A DNA stretch of 64,000 nucleotides from contig NZ_QXDC01000003.1 in NCBI RefSeq assembly GCF_003550065.1, positions 124,001 to 188,000 on the forward strand, given 5' to 3'. Below, one piece after another: positions 45,333 to 54,230 of the stretch; position 1 is the first letter of the stretch; each line of letters starts with the position of its first letter. The notes under the pieces were generated by a model. That model worked only from the letters and a program-made list of their open reading frames with translations, had not been told where the DNA came from and did no database searches. Both the position numbers and the translations under genes were made by a program. The DNA comes from Hephaestia caeni (lineage in GTDB: Bacteria; Pseudomonadota; Alphaproteobacteria; Sphingomonadales; Sphingomonadaceae).

Positions 45333-46075
45333 TGGCGAAGCGCGGCCATCGGCCGAGCCACGGCACCCCGGGCCGCCCCCGCTTCTGGGGGCGGCATGCG
45401 GTGACGGCGGCGCTCGCCAACCCCGAACGCACCGTCCGCAAGGTGTGGGGCACGCGCGAGGCGCTCGCCGGACTCGATCTGCCGCCGGTGATTCCGGTCA
45501 CCTATGCCGACGTTACCGATCTCGCGCGGCTGGTGCCGGGCGACGCCCCGCATCAGGGGATCGTCGCCGAAGTCGACCCGCTCGAGGATATCTGGCTGGG
45601 CGATCTGCTCGACCGGCGCGGTGATGACAGGCGCCCGCTGATCGTGCTCGATCAGGTGACCGATCCGCATAATGTCGGCGCGATCTTGCGCTCGGCCGCG
45701 GCGTTCGACGCACTCGGCATCGTCACGCAGGATCGCCACGCGCCGCCCGAATCGGGCGTGGTGGCGCGTGCCGCCTCGGGCGCGCTCGAACTGGTACCGT
45801 GGGTACGCGTGGTCAACCTCGCGCGCGCGCTCGACGAGATTGCCGAGGCCGAGTTCTGGCGGATCGGCCTCACCGGCAATACCGAGACGACGCTGGCACA
45901 GGCGATCGGCGACAGCCGCGTCGCCTTGGTACTCGGCGCCGAAGGCGAAGGGATGCGACAGAATACCGAGGCGCATTGCGATGTGCTCGCGCGGCTGCCG
46001 ATCTCGCCGAAGATGGAGAGCCTCAACGTCTCCAACGCCGCCGCGATCGCGCTCTATGCCGCAACGGTGGGCTGA
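45332..46075 (+). CDS. rlmB: 23S rRNA 2'-O-methyltransferase, TrmH/RlmB type
   Basis: 247 residues. N-terminal substrate-binding domain (RFWGRHAVTAALANPERTVRKVWGT), then the SPOUT core with VTDPHNVGAILRSAAAFDA (motif 1), ALVLGAEGEGMR (motif 2) and MESLNVSNAAAIALYA (motif 3). This fits RlmB (Gm2251 of 23S rRNA). Start shares base A45332 with the preceding stop, so the two are translationally coupled. Confidence 0.92.
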   Translation: MAKRGHRPSHGTPGRPRFWGRHAVTAALANPERTVRKVWGTREALAGLDLPPVIPVTYADVTDLARLVPGDAPHQGIVAEVDPLEDIWLGDLLDRRGDDRRPLIVLDQVTDPHNVGAILRSAAAFDALGIVTQDRHAPPESGVVARAASGALELVPWVRVVNLARALDEIAEAEFWRIGLTGNTETTLAQAIGDSRVALVLGAEGEGMRQNTEAHCDVLARLPISPKMESLNVSNAAAIALYAATVG

Positions 46076-46101
46076 CCGGCGGGCGGCACGACGCGGCAAG
46101 C

Positions 46102-46262
46102 TTACATTTGATGCCGAATAGGTCTATATAGGTGCGGCTACAGTCGCATATCGACGGTCTTCGGCGCTTTGCGGCACCTTCTTCCTTCTTTCCCTGCTGC
46201 CGAAGCATCGGGCGTGCCGACAGTCGGCGCCCCCCTGAACGAAAGAAAGAAGGACTACCGCA
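46102..46262 (+). promoter_or_regulatory. cspA promoter and structured 5' leader
   Basis: TATATA at 46125-46130 is a probable -10 box (weak -35 TTACAT, 17 bases up), giving a leader of about 125 bases. Within it TCCTTCTTTC (46183-46192) is perfectly complementary to GAAAGAAGGA (46245-46254), which contains the ribosome-binding site AAGGA of cspA. The loop holds the hairpin GCCGA-CAG-TCGGC. The leader can therefore fold to hide the ribosome-binding site. Confidence 0.55.
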
Positions 46263-46475
46263 ATGGCCATCTCCGGCACCGTCAAGTTTTTCAACGCCGA
46301 CAAGGGCTATGGCTTCATCGCCCCCGACGAAGGCGGCAACGACGCCTTCGTGCACATCACCGCGGTCGAAAAGGCGGGGCTTTCCACGCTTCGTCAGGAC
46401 CAGCGCGTGACCTATGACCTCGAGGACGATCGCCGCGGCAAGAAGGCCGCGGTCAACATTCAGGCGCTCGACTGA
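46263..46475 (+). CDS. cspA: cold-shock protein, CspA family
   Basis: 70 residues, one cold-shock domain. RNA-binding motifs RNP1 KGYGFI and RNP2 DAFVHI are intact, with GTVKFFNADKGYGFIAPDEGG at the start and GKKAAVNIQ at the end. It binds single-stranded RNA/DNA as a chaperone. AAGGA lies eight bases before the ATG and may be masked by the leader. A terminator follows directly. Confidence 0.95.
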   Translation: MAISGTVKFFNADKGYGFIAPDEGGNDAFVHITAVEKAGLSTLRQDQRVTYDLEDDRRGKKAAVNIQALD

Positions 46476-46482
46476 TACCGGC

Positions 46483-46525
46483 GCACCGGCGGCGGCACTC
46501 GTGAGACGCCGCCGGTGCCCGTTTT
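46483..46525 (+). terminator. intrinsic terminator of cspA
   Basis: GCACCGGCGGCG pairs with CGCCGCCGGTGC (12 bp perfect) around a 12-base loop, followed by CCGTTTT. It lies 7 bases after the cspA stop. Confidence 0.85.
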
Positions 46526-46566
46526 CGCCACATCGACCGCGTTCCTCCTCAATCTCGAGAGCCCCT

Positions 46567-46788
46567 ATGGCCGACGACCCCGTTTTCTACCGCGCTCGCG
46601 CCGCTGCCGAGCATGCCGCCGCCGAAGCCGCGACGCTCGACAATGTCCGCGATCGGTGTGAACGCGCCGAGCGCGCGTGGACCGCGATGGCCGAGCGCGC
46701 CGAGCGCACCCGCCGCCAGCGCGACGTCCGCGAAGCCGCCACCGCCGCCCGCGCCATCGACGCCGCGTCGCCCGTCACGGTCGATTGA
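46567..46788 (+). CDS. small Ala/Arg-rich helical protein
   Basis: 73 residues: MADDPVFYRARAAAEHAAAE, RCERAERAWTAMAERAERTRRQ. Highly charged, likely one long helix or coiled coil, cytoplasmic. I do not recognise a characterised family, but similar short proteins appear in sphingomonads after csp genes. Codon use is like the neighbours. No clear ribosome-binding site, so the call is moderate. Confidence 0.55.
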   Translation: MADDPVFYRARAAAEHAAAEAATLDNVRDRCERAERAWTAMAERAERTRRQRDVREAATAARAIDAASPVTVD

Positions 46789-46886
46789 CCACCTGTGCTG
46801 TCCGCCGCCGAGCACGGGCGCGCGGGTCGCATCGACGAGAAGCAGGCGCCGTCTCCGAAATCGACGCGCGCACCGGGCCTTACCCG

Positions 46887-47543
46887 TCAGCGTGCACCTT
46901 CGGCGTTCAATCTGCCTTTTAGATCGTCGAACCTGCCCTGGATATGCGTTGCGAGCAGGTGTTCGGTCGCCGCGGCATCGCGATCGAGCCACGCGTCGAT
47001 AAGCTGGCGATGTTGGAGATCGGCACGATCCTGTCGGCCCGTCGGCCGCAGATACGCGATCACATAGCGTTCCGACATCACCTGGAGCCGCTCGACCAAT
47101 TGCGTGGTGAGTGGCCGATCGCCCGCCCGTACGAGAGCGGCATGAAAGATTCGGTTACGCACGCCGATATCGGGGCTGCTGTTGCCGATCGCGGCGTCGA
47201 GTTCGTCGAAGGCACGCTGCGCGGCCGCGCGCTCCTCATCACCCGCGACCGTCGCGGCAAACCCGGCGGCGCGCGGTTCGATCGCAAGCCTGAGCGCGAA
47301 AATCTCGTCGACCTCCCCCGCCGTCATCCGTCGCACGAAATAACCACGGTTGGCCTGGCTGGTGAGCAGGCCTTCCTGTTCGAGCCGCGCCAGCGCCTCG
47401 CGCAACGGAATCTTGGAAATGCCAAGTTCAGCAGCAAGCGCGTCCTGCCGGATCGCGACATCATGCGGTAGCCGACCGGTGACGATGCGTTCGCGAATGA
47501 CATCGAACACCTGTTCGGAAAGCGTGCGGACGACGATGCTCAC
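46887..47543 (-). CDS. GntR-family regulator (FCD/FadR subgroup)
   Basis: 218 residues. N-terminal winged helix (LSEQVFDVIRERIVTGRLPHDVAIRQDALAAELGISKIPLREALARLEQEGLL) and all-helical FCD ligand-binding domain (EIFALRLAIEPRAAGFAATVA; later RIFHAALVRAGDRP). Third gene of a minus-strand unit with the FucP-like permease and the AraD1-like enzyme, so it probably responds to a sugar acid from that pathway. Start ATG 47543. Confidence 0.9.
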   Translation of the reverse strand: MSIVVRTLSEQVFDVIRERIVTGRLPHDVAIRQDALAAELGISKIPLREALARLEQEGLLTSQANRGYFVRRMTAGEVDEIFALRLAIEPRAAGFAATVAGDEERAAAQRAFDELDAAIGNSSPDIGVRNRIFHAALVRAGDRPLTTQLVERLQVMSERYVIAYLRPTGRQDRADLQHRQLIDAWLDRDAAATEHLLATHIQGRFDDLKGRLNAEGAR

Positions 47544-47628
47544 GGGCTTTCCCCTTGATCGAACGTCGGTTTACCGCCGAATCGCCATCGCCCGCTTCGC
47601 CCACGCCGGCTGCGGACGACGCGCGCGA

Positions 47629-48609
47629 TCACAATATCTTCACCGCCGTTTCCAATGCGGCCGCCGTACCGATCGGGTTGCGCACCGGCATCGTGAAGGG
47701 GGCGGCTTCGATCTCGAACACGTCGCCGGGTCGCGTCTGGACGCCCTCGCTGAACGACAGCGTCGCGGTACCGAAGAAATGGACGTGGACATCGCCCGGG
47801 CGGCGGAAGCCGGGATATTTGAAATGATGGTGTTCGAGATTGCGGATCGCATGCGACATATTCGCCTCACCCGAGACGAAGGGCTTTTCCCAGATCGTTT
47901 CGCCGTCGCGCACGATGCGGCTGGCGCCTTCGACATGATCGGGGAGCGCGCCGGTCAACAATTCGGGGCCGAGCGCGGCCGGGCGCAGCTTGGAATGCGC
48001 GAGCCACAGATAATTGCCGCGTTCGGTGACGTGATCGGAAAATTCGTTGGCGAGCGCAAAGCCGAGCCGGACCGGCGTGCCGTCGTCAGCGATCAGATAG
48101 ATGCCCGCGATCTCGGGCTCCTCGCCCGCGTCGAGCGCGAAATCGGGTGAAGGCAGCGGGGCGCCGGGGGCAATCAGCGCGGCGCCATCGCCCTTGTAGA
48201 ACCATTCGGGCTGGACGCCGATGCCGCCATCGGCGGGCTTGCCACCGTCGACGCCCATCAGGAACATCTTCATCGAATCGGTCTGGTGCGCGGCCTCGGT
48301 CGCGGCGCGGTGCATCTTGTCGCGCCCCTCGGCCGAGCCGAGGTGCGTGAGCCCGGTGCCCGTCATCAGCAGATGCGCCGGATCGCGATGATCGATCGGC
48401 GCGAGCACGGTCACCGTATCGAGATCGACCGCATCGCCCAGCCCCGCCGCGCGCGCCTGATCGGCAAGCCCCACGCCCGCCGCCAGCGCCGCCTGTGCGA
48501 GATCGTAGAGCGTCTCGACGCCCGAGACGCGGCGCGGTGCCTGATCGGCGGCAAGAATGGCGACGCCGCGCCCGGCGGCATCACGAAACTGAACGAACCT
48601 TGTCGACAT
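47629..48609 (-). CDS. AraD1-type FAH-family sugar-acid enzyme
   Basis: 326 residues. The fumarylacetoacetate-hydrolase-like fold is seen in APIDHRDPAHLLMTGTGLTHL, GVQPEWFYKGDGAALIAPGAPLPSPDFALDAGEEPEIAGIYLI and GFALANEFSDHVTERGNYLWLAHSKLRPAALGPELL. Acidic metal ligands lie in G-E-E-P-E-I-A. Close relatives are annotated as AraD1-family proteins and act on 2-keto-3-deoxy-pentonates; XylX of Caulobacter belongs to the same superfamily. It lies between the permease and GntR genes and faces the IlvD/Edd dehydratase, which would supply its substrate. Exact substrate is inferred. Confidence 0.8.
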   Translation of the reverse strand: MSTRFVQFRDAAGRGVAILAADQAPRRVSGVETLYDLAQAALAAGVGLADQARAAGLGDAVDLDTVTVLAPIDHRDPAHLLMTGTGLTHLGSAEGRDKMHRAATEAAHQTDSMKMFLMGVDGGKPADGGIGVQPEWFYKGDGAALIAPGAPLPSPDFALDAGEEPEIAGIYLIADDGTPVRLGFALANEFSDHVTERGNYLWLAHSKLRPAALGPELLTGALPDHVEGASRIVRDGETIWEKPFVSGEANMSHAIRNLEHHHFKYPGFRRPGDVHVHFFGTATLSFSEGVQTRPGDVFEIEAAPFTMPVRNPIGTAAALETAVKIL

Positions 48610-48651
48610 TACATCCTTATCCTCGAATGATCCCGGTTCACGGCCGTCTCA

Positions 48652-49989
48652 TCAGACGGCGAGTTGTTCATCGGTCGGCGGCGGCTCGCTGCCCGACACC
48701 ACCGGCCTGGCGCCCCAGAGCGCGTAGAACAGCACGTAGAGTTCGCACGCCGCGGTCAGCAGGAACGACATCTGCAACCCGTAGAGATCGGCGAGCCAGC
48801 CCTGGATGATGACGAGCGCGCCGCCCGCGATCGCCATGATCAGCAACCCCGACCCCTCTTCGGTGAGCGGCCCCAGCCCGCGGATGCCGAGCGTGAAGAT
48901 CGTCGGGAACATGATCGAATGGAACAGCCCCACCGAGATCAGTGTCCACATCGCCACCGGTCCGGTTGCGAAGGTGGTGATGATCATCACGACGAACGCG
49001 CCGATCGCCGCCCCCGCGAGCACGCGCTCGGCGGGGATCGAGCGCATCAGGAAGCTGCCCGCGAACCGGCCGACCATCATCCCGCCCCACAGCAGGAACA
49101 GATAGTTCGACGCCGTGGCGTGGCTGATATTGCCGATTTCCGGTGCCGAGACGAAGTTGATGAACAGGTTCGACACCCCGATCTCGGCGATCAGATAGAT
49201 GAAGATCGCCGGCACCCCGAAGACGAGGTTGCGGTGCCGCCAGAGCGAATGGTGTTTGCGTTCCTCGGCGGCGGCGCGGCGCGTCGCGGTGCCGAGTGCA
49301 GGCAGGTTGAAGCGTGCGATCACGATCGCGAGCACGACGAGCACCCCGGCCACGATCAGATAGGGAAGCTGCACCGACTGGGCATCGGCCAGCCGTTCTG
49401 CCATCGTCATCTCGGCCGCCCCGTCGAGCCGCGTGCCCGAGGTACTGCGCGAGAGGATGAGATAGCCGCCGAACAATGGCGCCAGCGTCGTCCCCATCGA
49501 ATTGAACGCCTGGACGAGATTGAGCCGCGACGATGCGGTCTCGGGCGAACCGATCACCGCGACATAGGGGTTGGCCGCGACCTGGAGCAGCGTAATCCCG
49601 CTCGCGACCACGAACAGCGCCGTCAGCACGACGCCGTAAGAGGGGATGCGCGCGGCGGGGATCATCATCAGCGCGCCCGCCGCCATTACCATCAGCCCCA
49701 CTACCAGCGACTTCTGGTAGCCGATCCGCTCGATCAGCTTCGCCGAGGGGATCGAAGCCACGAAATAGGCGATGAACCACACCGATTCGATCAGCGTCGT
49801 CTGGGTGTAGTTGAGATCGAACACGCTGCGCAGATGCGGCAGCAACGTGTTGTTGATGACGGTGATGAAGCCCCACATGAAGAAGAGCGTCGCCAGCAGC
49901 GTCAGCGCCGAACGATAGACCGGCGCCGCCCCGCCGGGCGTCGCGGCGGGCCTTGTCGGGATCGATTCGGCAGGGGGTGGCAGGGCCAT
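48652..49989 (-). CDS. sugar:H+ symporter, FucP/GluP (FHS) family
   Basis: 445 residues, 12 hydrophobic segments. The N-terminal FFMWGFITVINNTLLPHLRSVFDLNYTQTTLIES is diagnostic for the FHS family (L-fucose, galactose, glucose symporters), as are AANPYVAVIGSPETASSRLNLVQAFNSMGTTLAPLFGGYLI and the C-terminal FPTIFTLGIRGLGPLTEEGSGLLIMAIAGGALV. Start 49989 (MALPPPAESIP) has GAGAGGA about eight bases upstream. It probably feeds the sugar-acid pathway encoded on both sides. It is divergent from galM, with a 107-base shared promoter region. Confidence 0.9.
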   Translation of the reverse strand: MALPPPAESIPTRPAATPGGAAPVYRSALTLLATLFFMWGFITVINNTLLPHLRSVFDLNYTQTTLIESVWFIAYFVASIPSAKLIERIGYQKSLVVGLMVMAAGALMMIPAARIPSYGVVLTALFVVASGITLLQVAANPYVAVIGSPETASSRLNLVQAFNSMGTTLAPLFGGYLILSRSTSGTRLDGAAEMTMAERLADAQSVQLPYLIVAGVLVVLAIVIARFNLPALGTATRRAAAEERKHHSLWRHRNLVFGVPAIFIYLIAEIGVSNLFINFVSAPEIGNISHATASNYLFLLWGGMMVGRFAGSFLMRSIPAERVLAGAAIGAFVVMIITTFATGPVAMWTLISVGLFHSIMFPTIFTLGIRGLGPLTEEGSGLLIMAIAGGALVIIQGWLADLYGLQMSFLLTAACELYVLFYALWGARPVVSGSEPPPTDEQLAV

Positions 49990-50096
49990 CAATCGCGTCC
50001 TCTCATGCACATATCGCGGATTCGGCTTTCCATTCGTTCTTGTCTGAGTATATACGGTTATAGCGCAGGTCAATCGTCTCGCGGAGGGATATCCCC
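49990..50096. promoter_or_regulatory. divergent promoter region of the sugar-acid island
   Basis: 107 AT-richer bases between the FucP-like and galM start codons. The palindrome GTATATAC lies at 50048-50055, with GGTTATAGC just after it. A related GTATAA-containing stretch (TTGTATAACGTATTGAG) lies upstream of the GntR gene at 53318-54076. FadR-subgroup GntR proteins bind such short palindromes; the link is a guess. Confidence 0.35.
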
Positions 50097-51260
50097 ATGC
50101 AATTGCACGCCATCGGATCGGCCATCGCGCTCTTGGCGCTGGCCGGTTGCTCGGCCCAAGGTAGCGACGACACCAGGCAGGAGAACGGCGTGACGGCACA
50201 GCGATCGCACTTCGGCACGCTTGCCGACGATACCCCGATCGAGGCGGTGACGCTGACCAACGATCGCGGTGTTTCCGCACGGATCATCACCTATGGCGCG
50301 ACGCTGCAATCGCTCAGCGCGCCCGACCGCGCCGGCAAGAGCGCCGACGTGCTGCTCGGCTATGACGATCTTGCGAGCTATGTCGACAAACCCAATTATT
50401 TCGCGGTGACCGTCGGCCGCTATGCGAACCGGATCGCGGGCGGGAAGTTCAGCCTCGACGGCAAGGCCTATCAGCTCACGCTCAACGACGGCGCCAACTC
50501 GCTCCACGGCGGCACGCGCGGGTTCGACAGGCAGGTGTGGCGGATCACCGACGTCAAGCAAGGGCCGGTGGCGAGCGTCACGCTGGCGCTGACCAGCCCC
50601 GACGGCGACCAGGGCTATCCCGGCAAAGTCGAGGCGACCGTCACCTATGCGCTCGACGAGAAGAACCGGCTCACGATCGATTTCAATGCCACGACCGACA
50701 CGCCGACGGTGGTCAACATGACCAATCACGGCATCTTCAACCTCGCCGGCGAAGGCGCGGCCACCGGCATCCTCGGCCACAAGCTGACCGTCCCCGCCTC
50801 GGCCTATACGCCCGTCGACGCGACGCTGATCCCGACGGGCGAGTTGAAGGCGGTCGAGGGCGGCGTGTTCGATTTCCGCAAGGGGCGCATCATCGGTGAG
50901 GGCATCCGCGACGGCAGCGATCCGCAGATCGTGATCGGGCGCGGCTATGACCATAATTTCGCGCTCGATGCCGGGCTGACGGCGGCGCCCAAGCTCGCCG
51001 CGCGGCTCGAAGATCCCGGGAGCGGACGCGTGCTCGAGGTGCTGTCCACCGAACCCGGCGTGCAGGTCTATACCGGCAATTTCCTCGACGGCACGCTCGT
51101 CGGCAAGCACGGCCATCTCTATCGCCAGGGCGACGGCATCGCGATGGAACCGCAGAAATTCCCCGATGCGCCCAACCAGCCCAAGTTCGCCTCGGCACGC
51201 GTCGATCCGGGCACGCCCTATCACCACCGCATGATTTTCCGTTTCTCGACGACAGATTGA
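50097..51260 (+). CDS. galM: aldose 1-epimerase, lipoprotein form
   Basis: 387 residues. Lipobox L-A-G-C ending at Cys18, then the mutarotase fold: TLTNDRGVSARIITYGATLQSLSAPD, FAVTVGRYANRIAGGKFSLDGKAY, NSLHGGTRGFDRQVW (His), MTNHGIFNLAGEG (His), YDHNFALD and STEPGVQVYTGNFLDG (catalytic Glu). It interconverts sugar anomers outside the inner membrane, which supplies the right anomer to the FucP-like permease. AGGGATA precedes the ATG. It lies 18 bases upstream of the dehydratase gene. Confidence 0.92.
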   Translation: MQLHAIGSAIALLALAGCSAQGSDDTRQENGVTAQRSHFGTLADDTPIEAVTLTNDRGVSARIITYGATLQSLSAPDRAGKSADVLLGYDDLASYVDKPNYFAVTVGRYANRIAGGKFSLDGKAYQLTLNDGANSLHGGTRGFDRQVWRITDVKQGPVASVTLALTSPDGDQGYPGKVEATVTYALDEKNRLTIDFNATTDTPTVVNMTNHGIFNLAGEGAATGILGHKLTVPASAYTPVDATLIPTGELKAVEGGVFDFRKGRIIGEGIRDGSDPQIVIGRGYDHNFALDAGLTAAPKLAARLEDPGSGRVLEVLSTEPGVQVYTGNFLDGTLVGKHGHLYRQGDGIAMEPQKFPDAPNQPKFASARVDPGTPYHHRMIFRFSTTD

Positions 51261-51278
51261 CCCCGGAGCCTTCAAGAC

Positions 51279-53078
51279 ATGACCGACGACCCAGCCACGC
51301 CCAAGCTGCGCAGCCGCGCGTGGTTCGACAATCCCGACAATATCGACATGACCGCGCTCTATCTCGAGCGCTATCTCAATTACGGGCTGAGCCTCGAGGA
51401 ACTGCGGTCGGGCAAGCCGATCATCGGCATCGCCCAGACCGGCAGCGACCTGAGCCCCTGCAACCGGCACCATCTGGTGCTGGCGGACCGGGTGCGCGAG
51501 GGGATTCGCGACGCGGGCGGGATCGCGATCGAATTTCCCGTCCACCCGATCCAGGAAACGGGCAAAAGGCCGACCGCGGGGCTCGACCGCAACCTTTCGT
51601 ATCTCGGGCTCGTCGAAGTGCTGTTCGGCTATCCGATCGACGGGGTGGTGCTGACGACGGGCTGCGACAAGACCACGCCCGCCGCGCTGATGGCGGCCGC
51701 CACGGTCAACATTCCCGCGATCGCGCTGTCGGTGGGGCCGATGCTCAACGGCTGGCATCGCGGCGAGCGCACCGGATCGGGGACGATCGTGTGGAAGGCG
51801 CGCGAACTGCTGGCCGCCGGCGAGATCGATGACGAGGGGTTCATCCAACTCGTGGCGTCGTCGGCGCCGTCGACGGGGTATTGTAACACGATGGGCACGG
51901 CGACGACGATGAACAGCCTGGCCGAGGCGCTGGGGATGTCGCTGCCCGGATCGGCGGCGATCCCCGCGCCGTATCGCGACCGGCAGGAAGTGTCGTGGCG
52001 CACGGGCAAGCGCATCGTCGAGATGGTGCGCGAAGACCTGAAGCCATCGGACATCATGACGCGCGCGGCGTTCCTCAACGCAATCCGGGTCAATTCGGCG
52101 ATCGGGGGATCGACCAACGCGCCGCTCCATCTCGCGGCGATCGCGCGGCACATGGGCGTCGAGCTGAGCCTCGACGACTGGCAGGAGCACGGCCACCACA
52201 TCCCGCTGCTCGTCAACCTGCAACCGGCGGGCGAATATCTGGGCGAGGATTATTACCATGCCGGCGGCGTGCCCGCGGTCGCGGCCGAACTGATCAAGCA
52301 TGACCTGCTCGATACCGAGGCGATGACCTGCACCGGCAGGACGATCGGCGAGAATTGCCGCGACGCGCGGATCGAGGACGAGCGCGTGATCCGCCCCTAC
52401 GACCAGCCGCTCAAGCAGGATGCCGGGTTCATCGTCCTGCGCGGCAATCTGTTCGACGCGGCGATCATGAAGACAAGCGTGATCTCGCCCGAATTCCGCG
52501 AGCATTATCTTTCCAACCCCGACGATCCCAACGCATTCGAGGGCGAGGCGGTCGTGTTCGACGGGCCGGAGGATTATCATGCGCGGATCGACGACCCCGC
52601 GCTGGGCATCACGGTGAACACGCTGCTGTTCATGCGCGGCACCGGGCCGTTCGGCTATCCGGGCGCGGCCGAGGTCGTCAACATGCGCCCGCCCGCCTAT
52701 CTGATCCGCGAAGGTATCCATGCGCTGCCGTGCATCGGCGACGGCCGGCAATCGGGGACGAGCGGCAGTGCCTCGATCCTCAACGCCTCGCCCGAGGCGG
52801 CGGTGGGCGGCGGGCTGGCGCTGCTCAAGACCGGCGATCGCGTGCGGATCGACCTCAACCGCGGCACCGCCGACATGCTGATCTCCGACGCCGAACTCGC
52901 CGAGCGCCGCGCCGCGCTGGAGGCCGCGGGCGGCTATCCCTATCCGCCCTCGCAGACGCCGTGGCAGGAAATCCAGCGCGCGACGATCGGGCAGATAGCG
53001 TCGGGCGCGATCCTCGAAGGCGCCGAGACGTTCCAGCGGATCGCGCAGACCAGGGGCTTGCCGCGCGACAATCACTAG
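51279..53078 (+). CDS. IlvD/Edd-family sugar-acid dehydratase, XylD-like
   Basis: 599 residues. The N-terminus [20 protein letters not shown] and C-terminus [13 protein letters not shown] ... LPRDNH closely recall D-xylonate dehydratase XylD of Caulobacter. Fe-S cysteines are Cys61 ([10 protein letters not shown]), Cys129 ([10 protein letters not shown]) and Cys202 ([11 protein letters not shown]). [17 protein letters not shown] and [20 protein letters not shown] are active-site segments. It turns a pentonate or hexonate into its 2-keto-3-deoxy form. Related enzymes take L-arabinonate or galactonate, so the exact acid is uncertain. Proximity to galM, a permease and an AraD1-like enzyme supports a non-phosphorylative sugar pathway. 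Confidence 0.92.
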   Translation: MTDDPATPKLRSRAWFDNPDNIDMTALYLERYLNYGLSLEELRSGKPIIGIAQTGSDLSPCNRHHLVLADRVREGIRDAGGIAIEFPVHPIQETGKRPTAGLDRNLSYLGLVEVLFGYPIDGVVLTTGCDKTTPAALMAAATVNIPAIALSVGPMLNGWHRGERTGSGTIVWKARELLAAGEIDDEGFIQLVASSAPSTGYCNTMGTATTMNSLAEALGMSLPGSAAIPAPYRDRQEVSWRTGKRIVEMVREDLKPSDIMTRAAFLNAIRVNSAIGGSTNAPLHLAAIARHMGVELSLDDWQEHGHHIPLLVNLQPAGEYLGEDYYHAGGVPAVAAELIKHDLLDTEAMTCTGRTIGENCRDARIEDERVIRPYDQPLKQDAGFIVLRGNLFDAAIMKTSVISPEFREHYLSNPDDPNAFEGEAVVFDGPEDYHARIDDPALGITVNTLLFMRGTGPFGYPGAAEVVNMRPPAYLIREGIHALPCIGDGRQSGTSGSASILNASPEAAVGGGLALLKTGDRVRIDLNRGTADMLISDAELAERRAALEAAGGYPYPPSQTPWQEIQRATIGQIASGAILEGAETFQRIAQTRGLPRDNH

Positions 53079-53142
53079 GGGCGGGTCGATTTCCCCGCGT
53101 TCGACGCCATCGCTTGCGGCACGATGGACCCTGAACTTGTTC

Positions 53143-53306
53143 GGCGACTATCCCCTTCGGATACGTAAGCGCCGAATTATCCCCTTCTTTCGACCCCGGC
53201 GAAGGCCGGGACCCAGTTGCGAGCCGCCCGATGCTGGACCCCGGCCTTCGCCGGGGTGGTGAATGAAAGTAATTCGGCGCTTACGTATCCGAAGGGAATA
53301 GTCGCC
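53143..53306. repeat. TIR element, copy C (complete)
   Basis: 164 bases. The left end GGCGACTATCCCCTTCGGAT... and the right end ...ATCCGAAGGGAATAGTCGCC are inverted repeats of 36 bases with a single mismatch. Inside are two facing GC-rich hairpin cores (CCCCGGCGAAGGCCGGG and CCCCGGCCTTCGCCGGGG) around GCGAGCCGCCCGATGC. No open frame and no obvious target-site duplication. Copies A (5605) and B (13383) are shortened relatives. Confidence 0.85.
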
Positions 53307-53317
53307 CAATTTTCAGC

Positions 53318-54076
53318 CTATGCCGGCGCCTGCTCGTCCTCGCGCATCGAAATCTCGGTGTCGGCGAGCGCGAGATCGATCAGCACGACCATCGCCTCGC
53401 GCGCGGCCTCCGCGTCGCCGGCGACGATCGCCGTGTGGAGCGCGCGGTGTTCGGGCATCGGATCGCGGGGCAGCGCGCGGCGGCGCTGCTTGAAGATCGT
53501 CGTCCACGCGACCGCCGCCATGATCGAACTCGACAGCGTCGAGAGCAACTGGTTGCGCGCCGCCTCGATGATGAGGCTGTGGAAACGCTGATCGGCGGCG
53601 CGGCCCTGCTCGGTCGACAGCCCGTGCGTCGTCATCTCGTCGAGCGCGTCGGCCATCTGGCGGGTCTGTTCTTCGGTGTGGCGCGCAGCGGCCGCCGCGG
53701 CGGCGGCAGGCTCGACGATCATACGCAGCTCGAACAGGTCGCGCAGGAATGCCGGGCTCGGCTCGCTTGCGAACTGCCACGCAAGCACGTCAGGATCGAG
53801 CCGGCTCCACCGCGCCGGATCGGTGACGCGCGTTCCCGCCTTGGGGCGGCTTTCGACCAGACCCTTGGCCGAGAGGATGCGGAACGCCTCGCGCAGCGCC
53901 GATCGCGACAGATCGAGCTGATGGCTGAATTCGATCTCACCGGGAAAGAGATGGCCGGGCGGAAATTCGCCGCTGAGGATGCGGCGCCCAAGCTCGCGCG
54001 CGAGCGAAGAATGCAGCCGTAGGTTGAGGTTGCCCTTCAGAAGGCCCGAATCCTGCGGCCCGTCATGATCGTCCAA
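53318..54076 (-). CDS. GntR-family regulator (FCD/FadR subgroup), TTG start
   Basis: 252 residues. HTH SSLARELGRRILSGEFPPGHLFPGEIEFSHQLDLSRSALREAFRILSAKGLVESRPKAGTRV, then a linker with RWSRLDPDVLAWQ and an FCD domain (LFELRMIVEPAAAAAAAARHTEEQ; RFHSLIIEAARNQLL). W-S-R-L-D-P-D-V-L is typical of regulators of galactonate, gluconate and related pathways. The first in-frame start is TTG at 54076 with a G-rich upstream stretch. It converges with the dehydratase gene, with TIR element C in between. Likely regulator of the sugar-acid island (inference). Confidence 0.88.
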   Translation of the reverse strand: MDDHDGPQDSGLLKGNLNLRLHSSLARELGRRILSGEFPPGHLFPGEIEFSHQLDLSRSALREAFRILSAKGLVESRPKAGTRVTDPARWSRLDPDVLAWQFASEPSPAFLRDLFELRMIVEPAAAAAAAARHTEEQTRQMADALDEMTTHGLSTEQGRAADQRFHSLIIEAARNQLLSTLSSSIMAAVAWTTIFKQRRRALPRDPMPEHRALHTAIVAGDAEAAREAMVVLIDLALADTEISMREDEQAPA

Positions 54077-54230
54077 CCCCGCCCCCTGCGCCCTTGCGCT
54101 CTTTTCCGGCCACTTGCCAAGGCGCGTCGTCGCATGGGACGCGGGCGTCGGCGTGGCTCTCCTGTCGGAAGATATATTGTATAACGTATTGAGCCGTCAT
54201 GCCAGCCGCGCGCGCAGCACAGCGCGGCTG

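Noticed and set aside
50070..53075. A 1000-codon open frame opposite galM and the IlvD/Edd dehydratase
   Set aside because: It spans two clear plus-strand genes, has Asp/Arg-rich text typical of reversed GC-rich codons, and has no start signal.
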